64,000 bases of DNA from NCBI RefSeq assembly GCF_001886615.1, contig NZ_CP018139.1, positions 930,001-994,000 of the forward strand. Reading direction: 5' to 3'. This DNA comes from Halomonas aestuarii (GTDB lineage Bacteria; Pseudomonadota; Gammaproteobacteria; Pseudomonadales; Halomonadaceae). This document shows, in pieces, positions 37,528 to 46,141 of this stretch (the first letter of the stretch is position 1; each line of letters opens with the position of its first letter). Made by a program: the position numbers and the translations under genes. Under the pieces are notes generated by a model that saw nothing but the letters and a program-made list of their open reading frames with translations, was not told the DNA's origin and did no database searches.

Positions 37528-40122
37528 TCAGGCTTGGGCCAGGGCGGCTTCACGATCGCGCCGCCGCCGTTGCAGCATCAGGATCAGGCCGAACACCAGG
37601 AAGGCGGGAATCCACATCCACTCCTTGGTCCAGCGATCCACCGGGGCCAGGACCTGGATGATCTCCTGGTCGAAGTCGAAGCCCATGTCGGCGGCCTGGC
37701 TGCCATAGGCCACCATGTCGACCACGGCCCTGCCATCTTGGACGAGCAGTTCCAGCCCGAGGTTCTCCAGGCGTTCCTGCCCGTCGGCCCCCTCCGGCAC
37801 CGGCAGCGTCATGTAGGTGGTCATAGGGTCGCCGTAGGCGTCCAGGCCCGCGATCTGAAGCCGCAGGGTGGTCTCGTCGCTGACACTGCCCAGCGCCTCG
37901 ACGAACTGCGCCGGCGGGATCTCGCGATAGGGATCGTGGATGATGTCCATCCAGAACCCGGGCCGGAACAGCGTGAAGGCCACGAGCAGCAGCAGGATCG
38001 ACTCGTACCAGCGGCTGCGGGTCACCATGAAGCCCTGGGTCGCCGCCGCGAAGATCAGCATGGCCACCGTGGCCACCACGAAGATCAGGATGCCCTGCAA
38101 CCAGGACACGTCGATCAGCAGCAGGTCGGTGTTGAAGATGAAGAGGAACGGCAGCGCCGCGGTCCGCAGGCTGTAGTAGAAGGCCTGGAAGCCGGTGCGC
38201 ATGGGATCACCCCCCGAAACCGCCGCCGCGGCGAAGGAGGCCAGGCCCACCGGGGGGGTCACGTCGGCCATGATGCCGAAATAGAACACGAACAGGTGCA
38301 CCGCGATCAGCGGGACCAGCAGGCCGTTCTGCTCGCCCAGCTGGACGATCACCGGGGCCAGCAGCGCCGAGACCACGATGTAGTTGGCCGTGGTGGGCAG
38401 GCCCATGCCGAGGATCAGGCTGAGCACCGCGGTGAGCAGCAGGATCAGCATGAGGTTGCCCATCGAGAGGACCTCGACCACGTCGGCCAGCACCAGGCCC
38501 ACCCCGGTCTGCGAGACCGCGCCGACGATGATGCCGGCGGTGGCCGTGGCGATGCCGATGCCGATCATGTTACGCGCACCGGTCACCAGGCCGCTCCACA
38601 GGTCCAGCACCCCTTCCCGGAGATCCGCCGCCATGTCGCCACGGCCGCGGAAGATCGAGGTGATCGGACGCTGGGTCAGCATGATGAAGACCATCAGTAC
38701 CGTCGCCCAGAAGGCCGACAGCCCGGGCGAGAGGCGCTCCACCATCAGGCACCAGATCAGCACCACGACCGGCAGGATGAACTGCAGGCCGACCATCACC
38801 GTCGGGCGCGTCTGCGGCAGGCTATAGACCGGCTCGTTGGGGTCGTCGAGCTCGAGTTCGGGATAGCCGGCGGCCACCTTCAGCAGGCCCACATAGACCG
38901 CCGCCAGCACCACGGCGACCAGCCAGGGGGTGGCATCGCCAAGCAACGGCTTGATCCACCCCAGTCCGTAATAGACCACCATGGCCGTGATCATCATCAG
39001 CAGCAGGCCGCCGAGGAAACCGATCACCTTGCGCACCAGGGGCTTGGGCGGATTGCTGCTTTCCAGCCCCTGCATGTTGGCCTTCAGGGCCTCGAGGTGG
39101 ACGATGTAGATCAGGGCGATATAGGAGATCAGCGCCGGCAGGAAGGCGTGCTTGATGACATCCACGTAGGAGATGCCGACGTATTCGACCATCAGGAAGG
39201 CCGCGGCCCCCATCACCGGCGGCATGATCTGGCCATTGACCGAGGAGGCCACCTCAACGGCACCGGCCTTCTCGGCGGAGAAGCCGACGCGCTTCATCAT
39301 CGGCACGGTAAAGGTGCCCGTGGTCACCACGTTGGCGATCGAGGAGCCCGAGATCAGACCGGTCATGCCGGACGCTACCACGGCGGCCTTGGCCGGCCCG
39401 CCCTTGTAGTGGCCCAGCAGGGAGAAGGCGACCTTGATGAAGTAGTTGCCCGCGCCCGCCTTGTCGAGCAGGGCACCGAACAGCACGAAGAGGAAGACGA
39501 AGCTGGTCGAGACCCCCAGCGCGATACCGAAGACGCCCTGGGTCGTCAGCCACTGGTGGTTGACCAGGCCATACAGGCTCACGCCGCCGTGGGCCAGGAT
39601 GCCGGGCATCCAGGGGCCGGCCAGGCTGTAGAAGAGGAAGACGATGGCCACGATCATCAGCGGCGGCCCGAGGGCCCGCCGGGTGGCCTCGAGGAGCAGC
39701 ACGATGCCTACCACCCCGATGATCACGTCCTGCAGGATGGGCGCGCCGGGGCGCTGGGCCAGCTGCTCATAGAACATGAACATGTAGGCGCCGCAGAAGG
39801 CCGCGGCCGCCGCCAGCACCCAGTCCTGGATGGGGATGCGGTCACGGGGGGAGCGCTTCAGCGCCGGATAGGCCATGTAAGCCAGGAAGAGCGCGAAGGC
39901 CAGGTGAATCGATCGGGCTTCGGTGGCATTGAAGACCCCGAAGCCCAGTATGAAGGGGATCGGAGAGGCGATCCACAGCTGGAAGAGGGACCACACCGCG
40001 GCGATGCTGACCAGCAGCTTGCCCGGCATCCCGGCCGGCTTGCGAGCCCCCGAGTCGGTGGAGGCGACCAGATCCTCCAGATCGACCTCGTCTCCGGGAG
40101 ACCTCATCTTGTCCTCGGTCAT
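37528..40122 (-). CDS. TAXI-type TRAP transporter fused permease (4TM/12TM)
   Basis: An inner-membrane protein of 864 residues that fuses the small (DctQ) and large (DctM) TRAP membrane subunits. About 18 hydrophobic segments are visible; SGSSIANVVTTGTFTVPMMKRVGFS and GLPTTANYIVVSALLAPVI are conserved large-subunit stretches. Residues about 690-820 form an extra soluble insert (DPYREIPPAQFVEALGSVSDETTLRLQ) seen in TAXI fusions. Fuelled by an ion gradient it imports a carboxylate or amino-acid-like solute delivered by the TAXI binding protein. ATG 40122 is preferred to a GTG at 40155. The substrate is not known; glutamate, alpha-ketoglutarate and succinate have been suggested for TAXI systems. 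Confidence 0.9.
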   Translation of the reverse strand: MTEDKMRSPGDEVDLEDLVASTDSGARKPAGMPGKLLVSIAAVWSLFQLWIASPIPFILGFGVFNATEARSIHLAFALFLAYMAYPALKRSPRDRIPIQDWVLAAAAAFCGAYMFMFYEQLAQRPGAPILQDVIIGVVGIVLLLEATRRALGPPLMIVAIVFLFYSLAGPWMPGILAHGGVSLYGLVNHQWLTTQGVFGIALGVSTSFVFLFVLFGALLDKAGAGNYFIKVAFSLLGHYKGGPAKAAVVASGMTGLISGSSIANVVTTGTFTVPMMKRVGFSAEKAGAVEVASSVNGQIMPPVMGAAAFLMVEYVGISYVDVIKHAFLPALISYIALIYIVHLEALKANMQGLESSNPPKPLVRKVIGFLGGLLLMMITAMVVYYGLGWIKPLLGDATPWLVAVVLAAVYVGLLKVAAGYPELELDDPNEPVYSLPQTRPTVMVGLQFILPVVVLIWCLMVERLSPGLSAFWATVLMVFIMLTQRPITSIFRGRGDMAADLREGVLDLWSGLVTGARNMIGIGIATATAGIIVGAVSQTGVGLVLADVVEVLSMGNLMLILLLTAVLSLILGMGLPTTANYIVVSALLAPVIVQLGEQNGLLVPLIAVHLFVFYFGIMADVTPPVGLASFAAAAVSGGDPMRTGFQAFYYSLRTAALPFLFIFNTDLLLIDVSWLQGILIFVVATVAMLIFAAATQGFMVTRSRWYESILLLLVAFTLFRPGFWMDIIHDPYREIPPAQFVEALGSVSDETTLRLQIAGLDAYGDPMTTYMTLPVPEGADGQERLENLGLELLVQDGRAVVDMVAYGSQAADMGFDFDQEIIQVLAPVDRWTKEWMWIPAFLVFGLILMLQRRRRDREAALAQA

Positions 40123-40177
40123 AAGTGTGCCCTGTTCTCGTTTGTCGATTGACACGGGTGACCAGGCGTCAGAACCA

Positions 40178-40213
40178 GAGTGCGCGGCCCCTTCTCAGGA
40201 TGACCGCGCACTC
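40178..40213 (-). other. Intercistronic hairpin between TAXI binding protein and permease genes
   Basis: Stem GAGTGCGCGG (40178-40187) pairs exactly with CCGCGCACTC (40204-40213). It lies after the binding-protein gene and before the permease with no T tract, a common way to keep more binding-protein transcript than permease transcript. Confidence 0.5.
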
Positions 40214-40247
40214 CACACCTGGATAAGGTGATCTCAGACTACGGAGA

Positions 40248-41225
40248 TCACTCGATCCATCCCTGCTCGCGGTAGTAGCGTGCAGCACCCTCGTGCAGCG
40301 GTGCAGAGAGGCCGGAGCTGACCATTTCCTGCGGGTCGAGGTTCTCGAAGGCCGGGTGCAGGCGCTTGAAACGGTCGAAGTTGTCGAAGATCGCCTTGAC
40401 GGTCTGGTAGACCACTTCGTCGTCGGTGCCGGTGTCGGTCACGAAGGTGGCCGCCACACCGAAGGTGGGTACGCCATCCGGGTTGCCCTTGTAGAGGCCG
40501 CCGGGGATGACCACCTTGGAGTAGTAGGGGTGCTCCGCGACGATCTCGTCGATGACCGGGCCCTCCAGCGGGACGAGTCTGGCGTCGACGGTGGTGGTGG
40601 CCTCCTGCAGGGAACCGTTGGGGTGACCGACCACATAGACCATGGCGTCGATGTTGTTGTCGGACAGGGCCGCGGCCTGCTCTGCGGCATCCAGCTGGGA
40701 GGCCAGGGAGAAGGTATCCATGGTCCAGCCCTTGGCCTCCATGACCACTTCCATGGTGTTGCGCTGGCCGGAGCCCGGGTTGCCGATGTTGACGCGCTTG
40801 CCTTCCAGGTCGTCGAGGCCGTTGATGCCGGCATCCGCGCGGGCCAGCATGGTAAGCGGCTCGCCGTGGACACGGAAGACGGCCCGCAGGTCCCCGTAGG
40901 CATCACCCTCGAAGTTGCCGGTACCGTTGTAGGCCTGGTACTGGACGTCGGACTGCACCACGCCCATGTCCAGCTCGCCGGACTTGATGCCGTTGATGTT
41001 GGCCACCGACCCGCCGGTGGACGGAGCGTTGCACTTGATGTTGGCGTCTTCCAGACGGTTCACCAGGCGGCAGACGGACTGGCCGACCACGTAGTAGACG
41101 CCGGTCTGGCCACCGGTACCGATGGTGATGTACTGCTCTTCCTGGGCCATGGCCGGCGATGCGAACATCGCTGCCCCCAGGAGGGCGCCAGAAAAGGCAG
41201 CGGCGGAGAAAGCATGGCGTTTCAT
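40248..41225 (-). CDS. TAXI-family TRAP transporter solute-binding protein
   Basis: A 325-residue periplasmic receptor. Signal peptide MKRHAFSAAAFSGALLGAAMFASPAMA, then the TAXI landmark ITIGTGGQTGVYYVVGQSVCRLVN with GG-x-T-G, APSTGGSVANINGIKSGELDMGVVQSD and RVNIGNPGSGQRNTME. Two Cys (SVCRL and IKCNAPS) probably form a disulfide. AAGAGGTG lies before ATG 41225. It is the first gene of the TAXI TRAP-usp operon on this strand and its abundance is probably set by the hairpin that follows. Confidence 0.92.
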   Translation of the reverse strand: MKRHAFSAAAFSGALLGAAMFASPAMAQEEQYITIGTGGQTGVYYVVGQSVCRLVNRLEDANIKCNAPSTGGSVANINGIKSGELDMGVVQSDVQYQAYNGTGNFEGDAYGDLRAVFRVHGEPLTMLARADAGINGLDDLEGKRVNIGNPGSGQRNTMEVVMEAKGWTMDTFSLASQLDAAEQAAALSDNNIDAMVYVVGHPNGSLQEATTTVDARLVPLEGPVIDEIVAEHPYYSKVVIPGGLYKGNPDGVPTFGVAATFVTDTGTDDEVVYQTVKAIFDNFDRFKRLHPAFENLDPQEMVSSGLSAPLHEGAARYYREQGWIE

Positions 41226-41601
41226 GAATACACCTCTTGTGTTGTGCAAACAGATTCCAGAATGGCGGCCCTCATCCGGGGACGCCGACGGTGCTATGTC
41301 GCTCCCCCCTACTTTAGCGAAAAAAGCAGTCACTTGATGAGGCCTTTTTCGTTAAGGGAAGTCTAGACCCAGCTTACGGGTAACGAGCGTTAATTTTCAG
41401 CGGCACAGTCCACGCTCTGGCTACCGCGGGGGGAACGGCAGGCCCTGGATCGTCGCCAGTGCGTCTCTGCATAGGAGGCCACCGGCGCCGATGGCCGTGA
41501 AGGGCAAGGGACATCGAGGCGGCCAAGGGAATAGACTATGCAACAGCCTGCCTGCGTCGCGGGCGTCACTCAGGCCTCCGCGCATTGCCCCAGGAGACAC
41601 C
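41226..41601. other. 376-base divergent intergenic region
   Basis: Carries the promoters of the TAXI operon (left) and of the C-N hydrolase/macrodomain pair (right). An imperfect inverted repeat, TTAGCGAAAAA (41314-41324) and TTTTTCGTTAA (41345-41355), lies about 90 bases before the TAXI binding-protein start and could be a regulator site for that operon or, read as RNA, a hairpin ending in T. No gene is seen. Confidence 0.5.
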
Positions 41602-42432
41602 ATGCAGATACTCGCCGGCCAGATCGACATTCCCGTCACCCGACGTCGCGATGACCAGCTCGCCCATCTGCGCCAGCTGGCAGCACGCATGCGGGCGGCC
41701 TGTGACGATGGCGTGCCCGACCTCATCGTGCTGCCGGAACTGGCCGCCCAGGAGTATGGCGACGAGGCCTTCGCCCACCTCGATGAGCTGGACGACGACC
41801 TCACCGGCCCGGTGTTCGAGACCTTCGCGGCGCTCGCCGGGGAGCTCGGCTGCCCCATCGCCTTCGGCATGGCCCGCCGCGCGGCCGGTCGCCGCCACAT
41901 CAGCCAGGTCCTGGTCGGAGCCGACGGCCGCCTGGCCGGCGTCTACGACAAGCTCCACTGCGCCCAGTTCGGGGCCTCGGGCGAGGCCGCCCACTTCTCG
42001 CCCGGCGATCACCTGCTGGTCACCGAGATCGCCGGCTGGCGGGTCGGCGTGGTCATCTGCTACGACCTGCGCTTCCCTGAGCTGGCGCGGCGGCTCGCCG
42101 CCGAGGGGGCCGAGCTCATCCTCCATCCCGTTGCCTTCACCCGCGACTTCAGCTTCGCCAGCTGGCACGCCTTCGTCACCACCCGTGCCATGGAGAACCA
42201 GTGCTACTGGCTGAGCCTGAATCGCGCCGGCGCCGAGTGGGGCCATTCGCTGCTCTGCCCTCCCCTGATGGACGATGACCACCCTGCCCTGGCCTTCGGC
42301 AGCCGCGAGGAGTGGCAGTGGCTGACCCTGGACAAGGCGGCGCTGAGGGAAGCGCTCCACCGCCTGCCGCTGGAACGGGACCGTCGGGCCGACCTTGATG
42401 CCCTGCCGCTCTGGACGCCAGACTTGTCCTGA
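41602..42432 (+). CDS. Nit-type carbon-nitrogen hydrolase (omega-amidase-like)
   Basis: A 276-residue enzyme of the nitrilase superfamily, amidase branch. Catalytic E46 (IVLPELAAQEYG), K117 (VYDKLHC) and C153 (VVICYDLRFPE); the C-Y-D-L-R-F-P form is that of Nit1/Nit2/YafV-type amidases acting on omega-amides or deaminated glutathione. CAGGAGACACC precedes ATG 41602, preferred to an in-frame start at 41491. It is 23 bases upstream of the macrodomain gene and likely co-transcribed. Exact substrate is open. Confidence 0.87.
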   Translation: MQILAGQIDIPVTRRRDDQLAHLRQLAARMRAACDDGVPDLIVLPELAAQEYGDEAFAHLDELDDDLTGPVFETFAALAGELGCPIAFGMARRAAGRRHISQVLVGADGRLAGVYDKLHCAQFGASGEAAHFSPGDHLLVTEIAGWRVGVVICYDLRFPELARRLAAEGAELILHPVAFTRDFSFASWHAFVTTRAMENQCYWLSLNRAGAEWGHSLLCPPLMDDDHPALAFGSREEWQWLTLDKAALREALHRLPLERDRRADLDALPLWTPDLS

Positions 42433-42455
42433 TCAGGGTCAGGAGGAGAGACGCC

Positions 42456-42995
42456 ATGATCGAGCGCATCGAATGCGTCCAGGGCGACATCGCCCGACAG
42501 TGCGATATCGACACCGTGGTCAATGCCGCCAATGCGCAGCTGCGCAGCGGCGGCGGCGTGGCGGGCGCCCTGCACCGGGCCGCCGGCCCGGGGCTCGCCG
42601 AGGAGTGTCGGCCGCTGGCGCCGATCCGGCCCGGCGAGGCGGTGATCACCGGGGCCCATGGGCTGCCCAACCGCCACGTGATCCACTGCCTGGGGCCGGT
42701 CTACGGTGTCGACGAGCCGGCCGACGAGCTGCTGGCGGCCTGCTACCGAAACGCCCTCGAGCTGGCCGAGCGCCACGGCATCCGCTCGATCGCCTTCCCG
42801 GCCCTCTCCGCCGGGGCCTTCGGCTATCCCCCGGCCGAGGCGGCCCGCATCGCGCTGTCGACGGTGGTGTCCACCCTGCCCCGCTGCCCCGGCATCGAGC
42901 GCGTGCGCTTCGTGCTCTTCGATGCCACCAGCCGGGACCTGCATCAGCGCACCCTGGCCACCCTGGAGAGCGGCACGGCGTCACAGAGGGAGTGA
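42456..42995 (+). CDS. Macrodomain protein, O-acetyl-ADP-ribose deacetylase (YmdB-like)
   Basis: A 179-residue MacroD-type macrodomain that binds ADP-ribose and can remove the acetyl group from O-acetyl-ADP-ribose or mono-ADP-ribose from proteins. Key motifs: DTVVNAANAQLRSGGGVAGALHRAAG (residues 19-44, with the catalytic Asn/Gly-rich loop; E. coli YmdB has an equivalent N and D region), CLGPVYG, and SIAFPALSAGAFGYP for the second ADP-ribose loop. GAGGAGAG precedes the ATG. It follows the C-N hydrolase after 23 bases; a joint role is possible but not shown. In E. coli YmdB also modulates RNase III; that is not evident here. Confidence 0.9.
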   Translation: MIERIECVQGDIARQCDIDTVVNAANAQLRSGGGVAGALHRAAGPGLAEECRPLAPIRPGEAVITGAHGLPNRHVIHCLGPVYGVDEPADELLAACYRNALELAERHGIRSIAFPALSAGAFGYPPAEAARIALSTVVSTLPRCPGIERVRFVLFDATSRDLHQRTLATLESGTASQRE

Positions 42996-43050
42996 GTGCA
43001 CCGACAGGCATGGCCGGTCGCGGGCAGCGGGAGAGCCGCCCGCGACGGCC

Positions 43051-44358
43051 TCAGACGTTGTAGCCCAGCACCCGGGGCAGCCACAGGGCGATCTCGGGGA
43101 AGAGCGCCACCAGCGCCAGGGCGACCGCCATGGCGACCACGAACAGCAGCGCCCAGCCCACGGTCTGTTCCAGGCGGATCTTCGCCACCTCGGTGGTCAC
43201 CATCAGGTTCACCGCCACCGGCGGGGTGAACTGGCCGATGGCGATGTTCATGGCCAGCAGGATGCCGAACCACACCGGGTTCCAGCCGAAGTGCTGCATC
43301 ACCGGGATCAGGATCGGCATCATGATCAGGTAGATCGAGATGGCATCCAGCACCATGCCGGCCAGCAGGACCGCCAGCATGATCAGGATCAACAGCAGCG
43401 TGCCGTTGTCGGTGAGTCCGACGATCCACTCCGCCAGGTGACGGAAGGTGCCCAGCATGGTCCCGGACCAGGCGAAGATGCCGGCCAGGGCGATGATCAG
43501 CATCACCACCCCGGAGATCACCGCCGCCTCGCCCAGCAGCTCCCAGAGATCCCGCCAGCGCATCTCCCGGGTCAGGAAGAGTCCCACTAGGGCCCCATAG
43601 GCCACCGCCACCACGGCCGCCTCGGTGGGCGTGAAGAGGCCGCTGCGCAGCCCCCCCAGGATCAGCACGGGGGCGAAGAGCGCCGGCAGCGCCTGCCGGA
43701 AGCTCTCGCCCACCCGGGGCCGCGCCGCGGCCTCCCCGCCTCCGACTCCGCCTTCCCAGCCGTGGCGGCGGGAGACCAGCACCGCCGGCCCGAGTAGCGC
43801 CAGCCCGGCCAGGATGCCGGGGAAGAGACCCGCCGCGAACAGGGCCCGCAGGTCCACCCCGGGCACCACGATGGAGTAGAGGATCAGTGCCACCGAGGGC
43901 GGGATCAGGATCGCCGTCGACGCCGAGGCGGCGATCAGGGTGGCCGAGAAGGGCTTGGGGTAGCCGGCCCTGGTCATGCTCGGCAGCATCACCATGGCCA
44001 CCGCCGCGGCGTCGGCGGGGCCCGAGCCGCTCATGCCCCCCATGATCATGCAGACCAGCACCGCCACCACGGCCAGGCCGCCGTGACGCGGGCCGATCAG
44101 CGCCTGGGCGAAGCGTACCAGCCGCGCCGCCACCCCGGCCCGCTCGAAGATCAGGCCGGTGAGGATGAACAGCGGGATGGCGATCAGCGGGTACTTGGCG
44201 ATGCCGTTGTAGGTATTGGTGCCCAGCGTCGCCAGCATGGAGGGCGAGAGGCCGGCCAGGATGCCAACGGCGCCCCCCAGGCCCAGCGCGAAGGCCACCG
44301 GGACCCCGCTGATCAAGAGGCCCACGAAGGCGAGCAGCATCCACAGATCAGGACTCAT
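43051..44358 (-). CDS. dctM: TRAP dicarboxylate transporter large permease
   Basis: A 435-residue inner-membrane protein with about twelve membrane segments, the ion-coupled transport subunit of a TRAP system. GGMSGSGPADAAAVAMVMLPSM, ASASTAILIPPSVALILYSIV and GLFTPTEAAVVAVAYGALVG are hallmark DctM/SiaM large-domain sequences. It overlaps the small-subunit gene by 11 bases. A loop near residues 200-220 is Gly-rich (GGVGGGEAAARP). The substrate is an unknown carboxylate or amino acid. It is convergent with the macrodomain gene. Confidence 0.92.
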   Translation of the reverse strand: MSPDLWMLLAFVGLLISGVPVAFALGLGGAVGILAGLSPSMLATLGTNTYNGIAKYPLIAIPLFILTGLIFERAGVAARLVRFAQALIGPRHGGLAVVAVLVCMIMGGMSGSGPADAAAVAMVMLPSMTRAGYPKPFSATLIAASASTAILIPPSVALILYSIVVPGVDLRALFAAGLFPGILAGLALLGPAVLVSRRHGWEGGVGGGEAAARPRVGESFRQALPALFAPVLILGGLRSGLFTPTEAAVVAVAYGALVGLFLTREMRWRDLWELLGEAAVISGVVMLIIALAGIFAWSGTMLGTFRHLAEWIVGLTDNGTLLLILIMLAVLLAGMVLDAISIYLIMMPILIPVMQHFGWNPVWFGILLAMNIAIGQFTPPVAVNLMVTTEVAKIRLEQTVGWALLFVVAMAVALALVALFPEIALWLPRVLGYNV

Positions 44359-44824
44359 CCTCTAGCCCCCCGCGCAGGCGATCCAGGGTCTGCTGCACCT
44401 GGCGCAGCAACATCAGCCCCGAGAGCAGCGGCAGCCAGGCCAGGTACCACCATTGCGGCAGGCCGAGTCCCGGCGAGAGCGAGCCCCACTGGATCTCCTG
44501 CCAGGTCATCCTGGCGCCGTACCAGGTGATCAGCCCCAGCACGGCCAGTCCGCAGGCCCCCTGGAAGAGGATCAGGGCCCGGCGCGGCGCCCACGGCAGG
44601 GCCCGCTCCAGCATGGCGATGCGGATATGGCCATTGCGGCGCAGGGCCACCGAGGCGCCGCCGAAGGTCAGCACCACCAGCAGGAACACCGAGAACTCCT
44701 CGGTGAAGGCGAAGGAGCCGCCGGTGAGGTAGCGCACCACCACGTTGGCCAGGCTGATCAGGCTGATGATCAGGATCGCCAGGGTCGCCAGCAGGCGTTC
44801 GAGTCTTGCGTCGGGACGTTTCAT
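44348..44824 (-). CDS. dctQ: TRAP transporter small permease
   Basis: A 158-residue, four-helix inner-membrane subunit. FLLVVLTFGGASVALRRNGHIRIAMLERALP is the DctQ signature region (E/R-rich loop after the second helix). It lies 97 bases after the binding-protein gene and overlaps dctM by 11 bases, so the order dctP-dctQ-dctM on the minus strand is complete. Confidence 0.9.
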   Translation of the reverse strand: MKRPDARLERLLATLAILIISLISLANVVVRYLTGGSFAFTEEFSVFLLVVLTFGGASVALRRNGHIRIAMLERALPWAPRRALILFQGACGLAVLGLITWYGARMTWQEIQWGSLSPGLGLPQWWYLAWLPLLSGLMLLRQVQQTLDRLRGGLEDES

Positions 44825-44921
44825 GGGCGTCGGATGTCAGCGGAGTCGATACGAGATCGGCCCCGCCAGGGGCCGATGAGAAGGGCCGATGAGCGGGGCC
44901 GAAGGGACGGAGGACTAGGGG

Positions 44922-45941
44922 TCAGTCCGGCTGCATGTCGGTACGGGCGGCCTCGACGATCGCCTCGCCGATGCGCGGCACCCATTCGTCATGAACGCTC
45001 TCGGTGGCCTCGACGAAGGCCTGGTGCTGGGCCTCGTCGAGCTCGGTGACCGTGACGCCGCGTTCCTTGATCGCCGCCAGCCGCGCGGGCTCCTCCTCGC
45101 GGGTCATGGCGATCTCCCAGGCACCGGCCTCCTCGGCGGCTTCGCGCAGGAGGGTGCGCTCCTCTTCGGAGAGGGAATCCCAGACCTGCCGGTTCACCGC
45201 GAAGACCAGGGGGTCGTTCATGTAGTTCCAGAGGGTCAGGTGCTCCTGTCCCACCTGGTCGATCCGGGCCACGTCGAACACCGACAGCGGGTTCTCCTGG
45301 CCGTCCACCGCCCCGGTGGTCAGCGCCGGCTTGGCATCGGCCCAGCTCATCTGGGTAGGGTTGGCGCCCAGCGCCGTAAAGGTGTCCTGGAACAGCGGCG
45401 AGCCCACCACGCGGATCTTCAGGCCGTCGAGGTCGGCCGGCTCATCGATGGGACCCTGGGAGTTGGAGAGCTGGCGGAAGCCGTTCTCGCCCCAGGCCAG
45501 CGGCACCACGCCACGCGACTCGATGGCCTCGAAGACCATCTCGCCGGCCGACCCGCCGGTCACGGCGTCGATCGCGTCCACGTCGGGCATGAAGAAGGGC
45601 AGCGAGAAGAGGTTGAGCTCCGGCACCTGGGGCGACCAGTTGATGGTCGAGCCCACGGCCGCGTCGATCAGCCCCGAGCGCATGGCCGAGAACTCGCGGG
45701 TCTGATCCCCGTTGACCAGCTGGGAGTTGGGGTAGACGCGCAGGGTCAGGTCCCCGCCGGAGCGCTCGGCCACCAGCTCGGCCCACTTCTCGGCGGCCTG
45801 TCCCCAGGGGAAGGCGTCGGGGAGCACGGTGGAGACGGAGAGCTCGCGGGCCTGTACTGATGAAGAGACGGAGAGCGAGGTGACGAGGATGGCACCGGCC
45901 AGGGCGGCGGCCACCCGGGGAATGGGGCGAGATAAGATCAT
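44922..45941 (-). CDS. dctP: TRAP transporter solute-binding protein (DctP family)
   Basis: A 339-residue periplasmic receptor. Signal peptide MILSRPIPRVAAALAGAILVTSLSVSSSVQA. The conserved arginine that salt-bridges a substrate carboxylate is likely in LDGLKIRVVGSPLFQ, followed by the family stretch GANPTQMSWADAKPALTTGAVDGQENPL. This pattern predicts a carboxylate-bearing ligand, but the ligand itself cannot be named. CAAGGACACGCC precedes ATG 45941; a longer frame to 46058 is ignored because it lacks a signal peptide. First gene of dctPQM. Confidence 0.92.
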   Translation of the reverse strand: MILSRPIPRVAAALAGAILVTSLSVSSSVQARELSVSTVLPDAFPWGQAAEKWAELVAERSGGDLTLRVYPNSQLVNGDQTREFSAMRSGLIDAAVGSTINWSPQVPELNLFSLPFFMPDVDAIDAVTGGSAGEMVFEAIESRGVVPLAWGENGFRQLSNSQGPIDEPADLDGLKIRVVGSPLFQDTFTALGANPTQMSWADAKPALTTGAVDGQENPLSVFDVARIDQVGQEHLTLWNYMNDPLVFAVNRQVWDSLSEEERTLLREAAEEAGAWEIAMTREEEPARLAAIKERGVTVTELDEAQHQAFVEATESVHDEWVPRIGEAIVEAARTDMQPD

Positions 45942-46141
45942 GGCGTGTCCTTGGTGTGTTGGCTCGGGGCCCGTCGGCGGCCTCCCCGGCGTTGTTGTTG
46001 GCGGGGCGTCATCGACGCCCAGAGCCTCAAGATGCCCTGTCATCCGCGGTTCATGCAAGGCGAGGCTGGCCCACGCCTGTCCCGGGATTCAACGAGCTTG
46101 TTATGCTGTGACGCTTTCCCTTCCCCCCTCGAGGAGACGCC

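Noticed and set aside
37447..40152. A 901-codon open frame on the plus strand opposite the TAXI permease
   Set aside because: It is His/Gln/Arg-rich with no recognisable domain and is the antisense shadow of a real membrane protein gene, as expected at high G+C.
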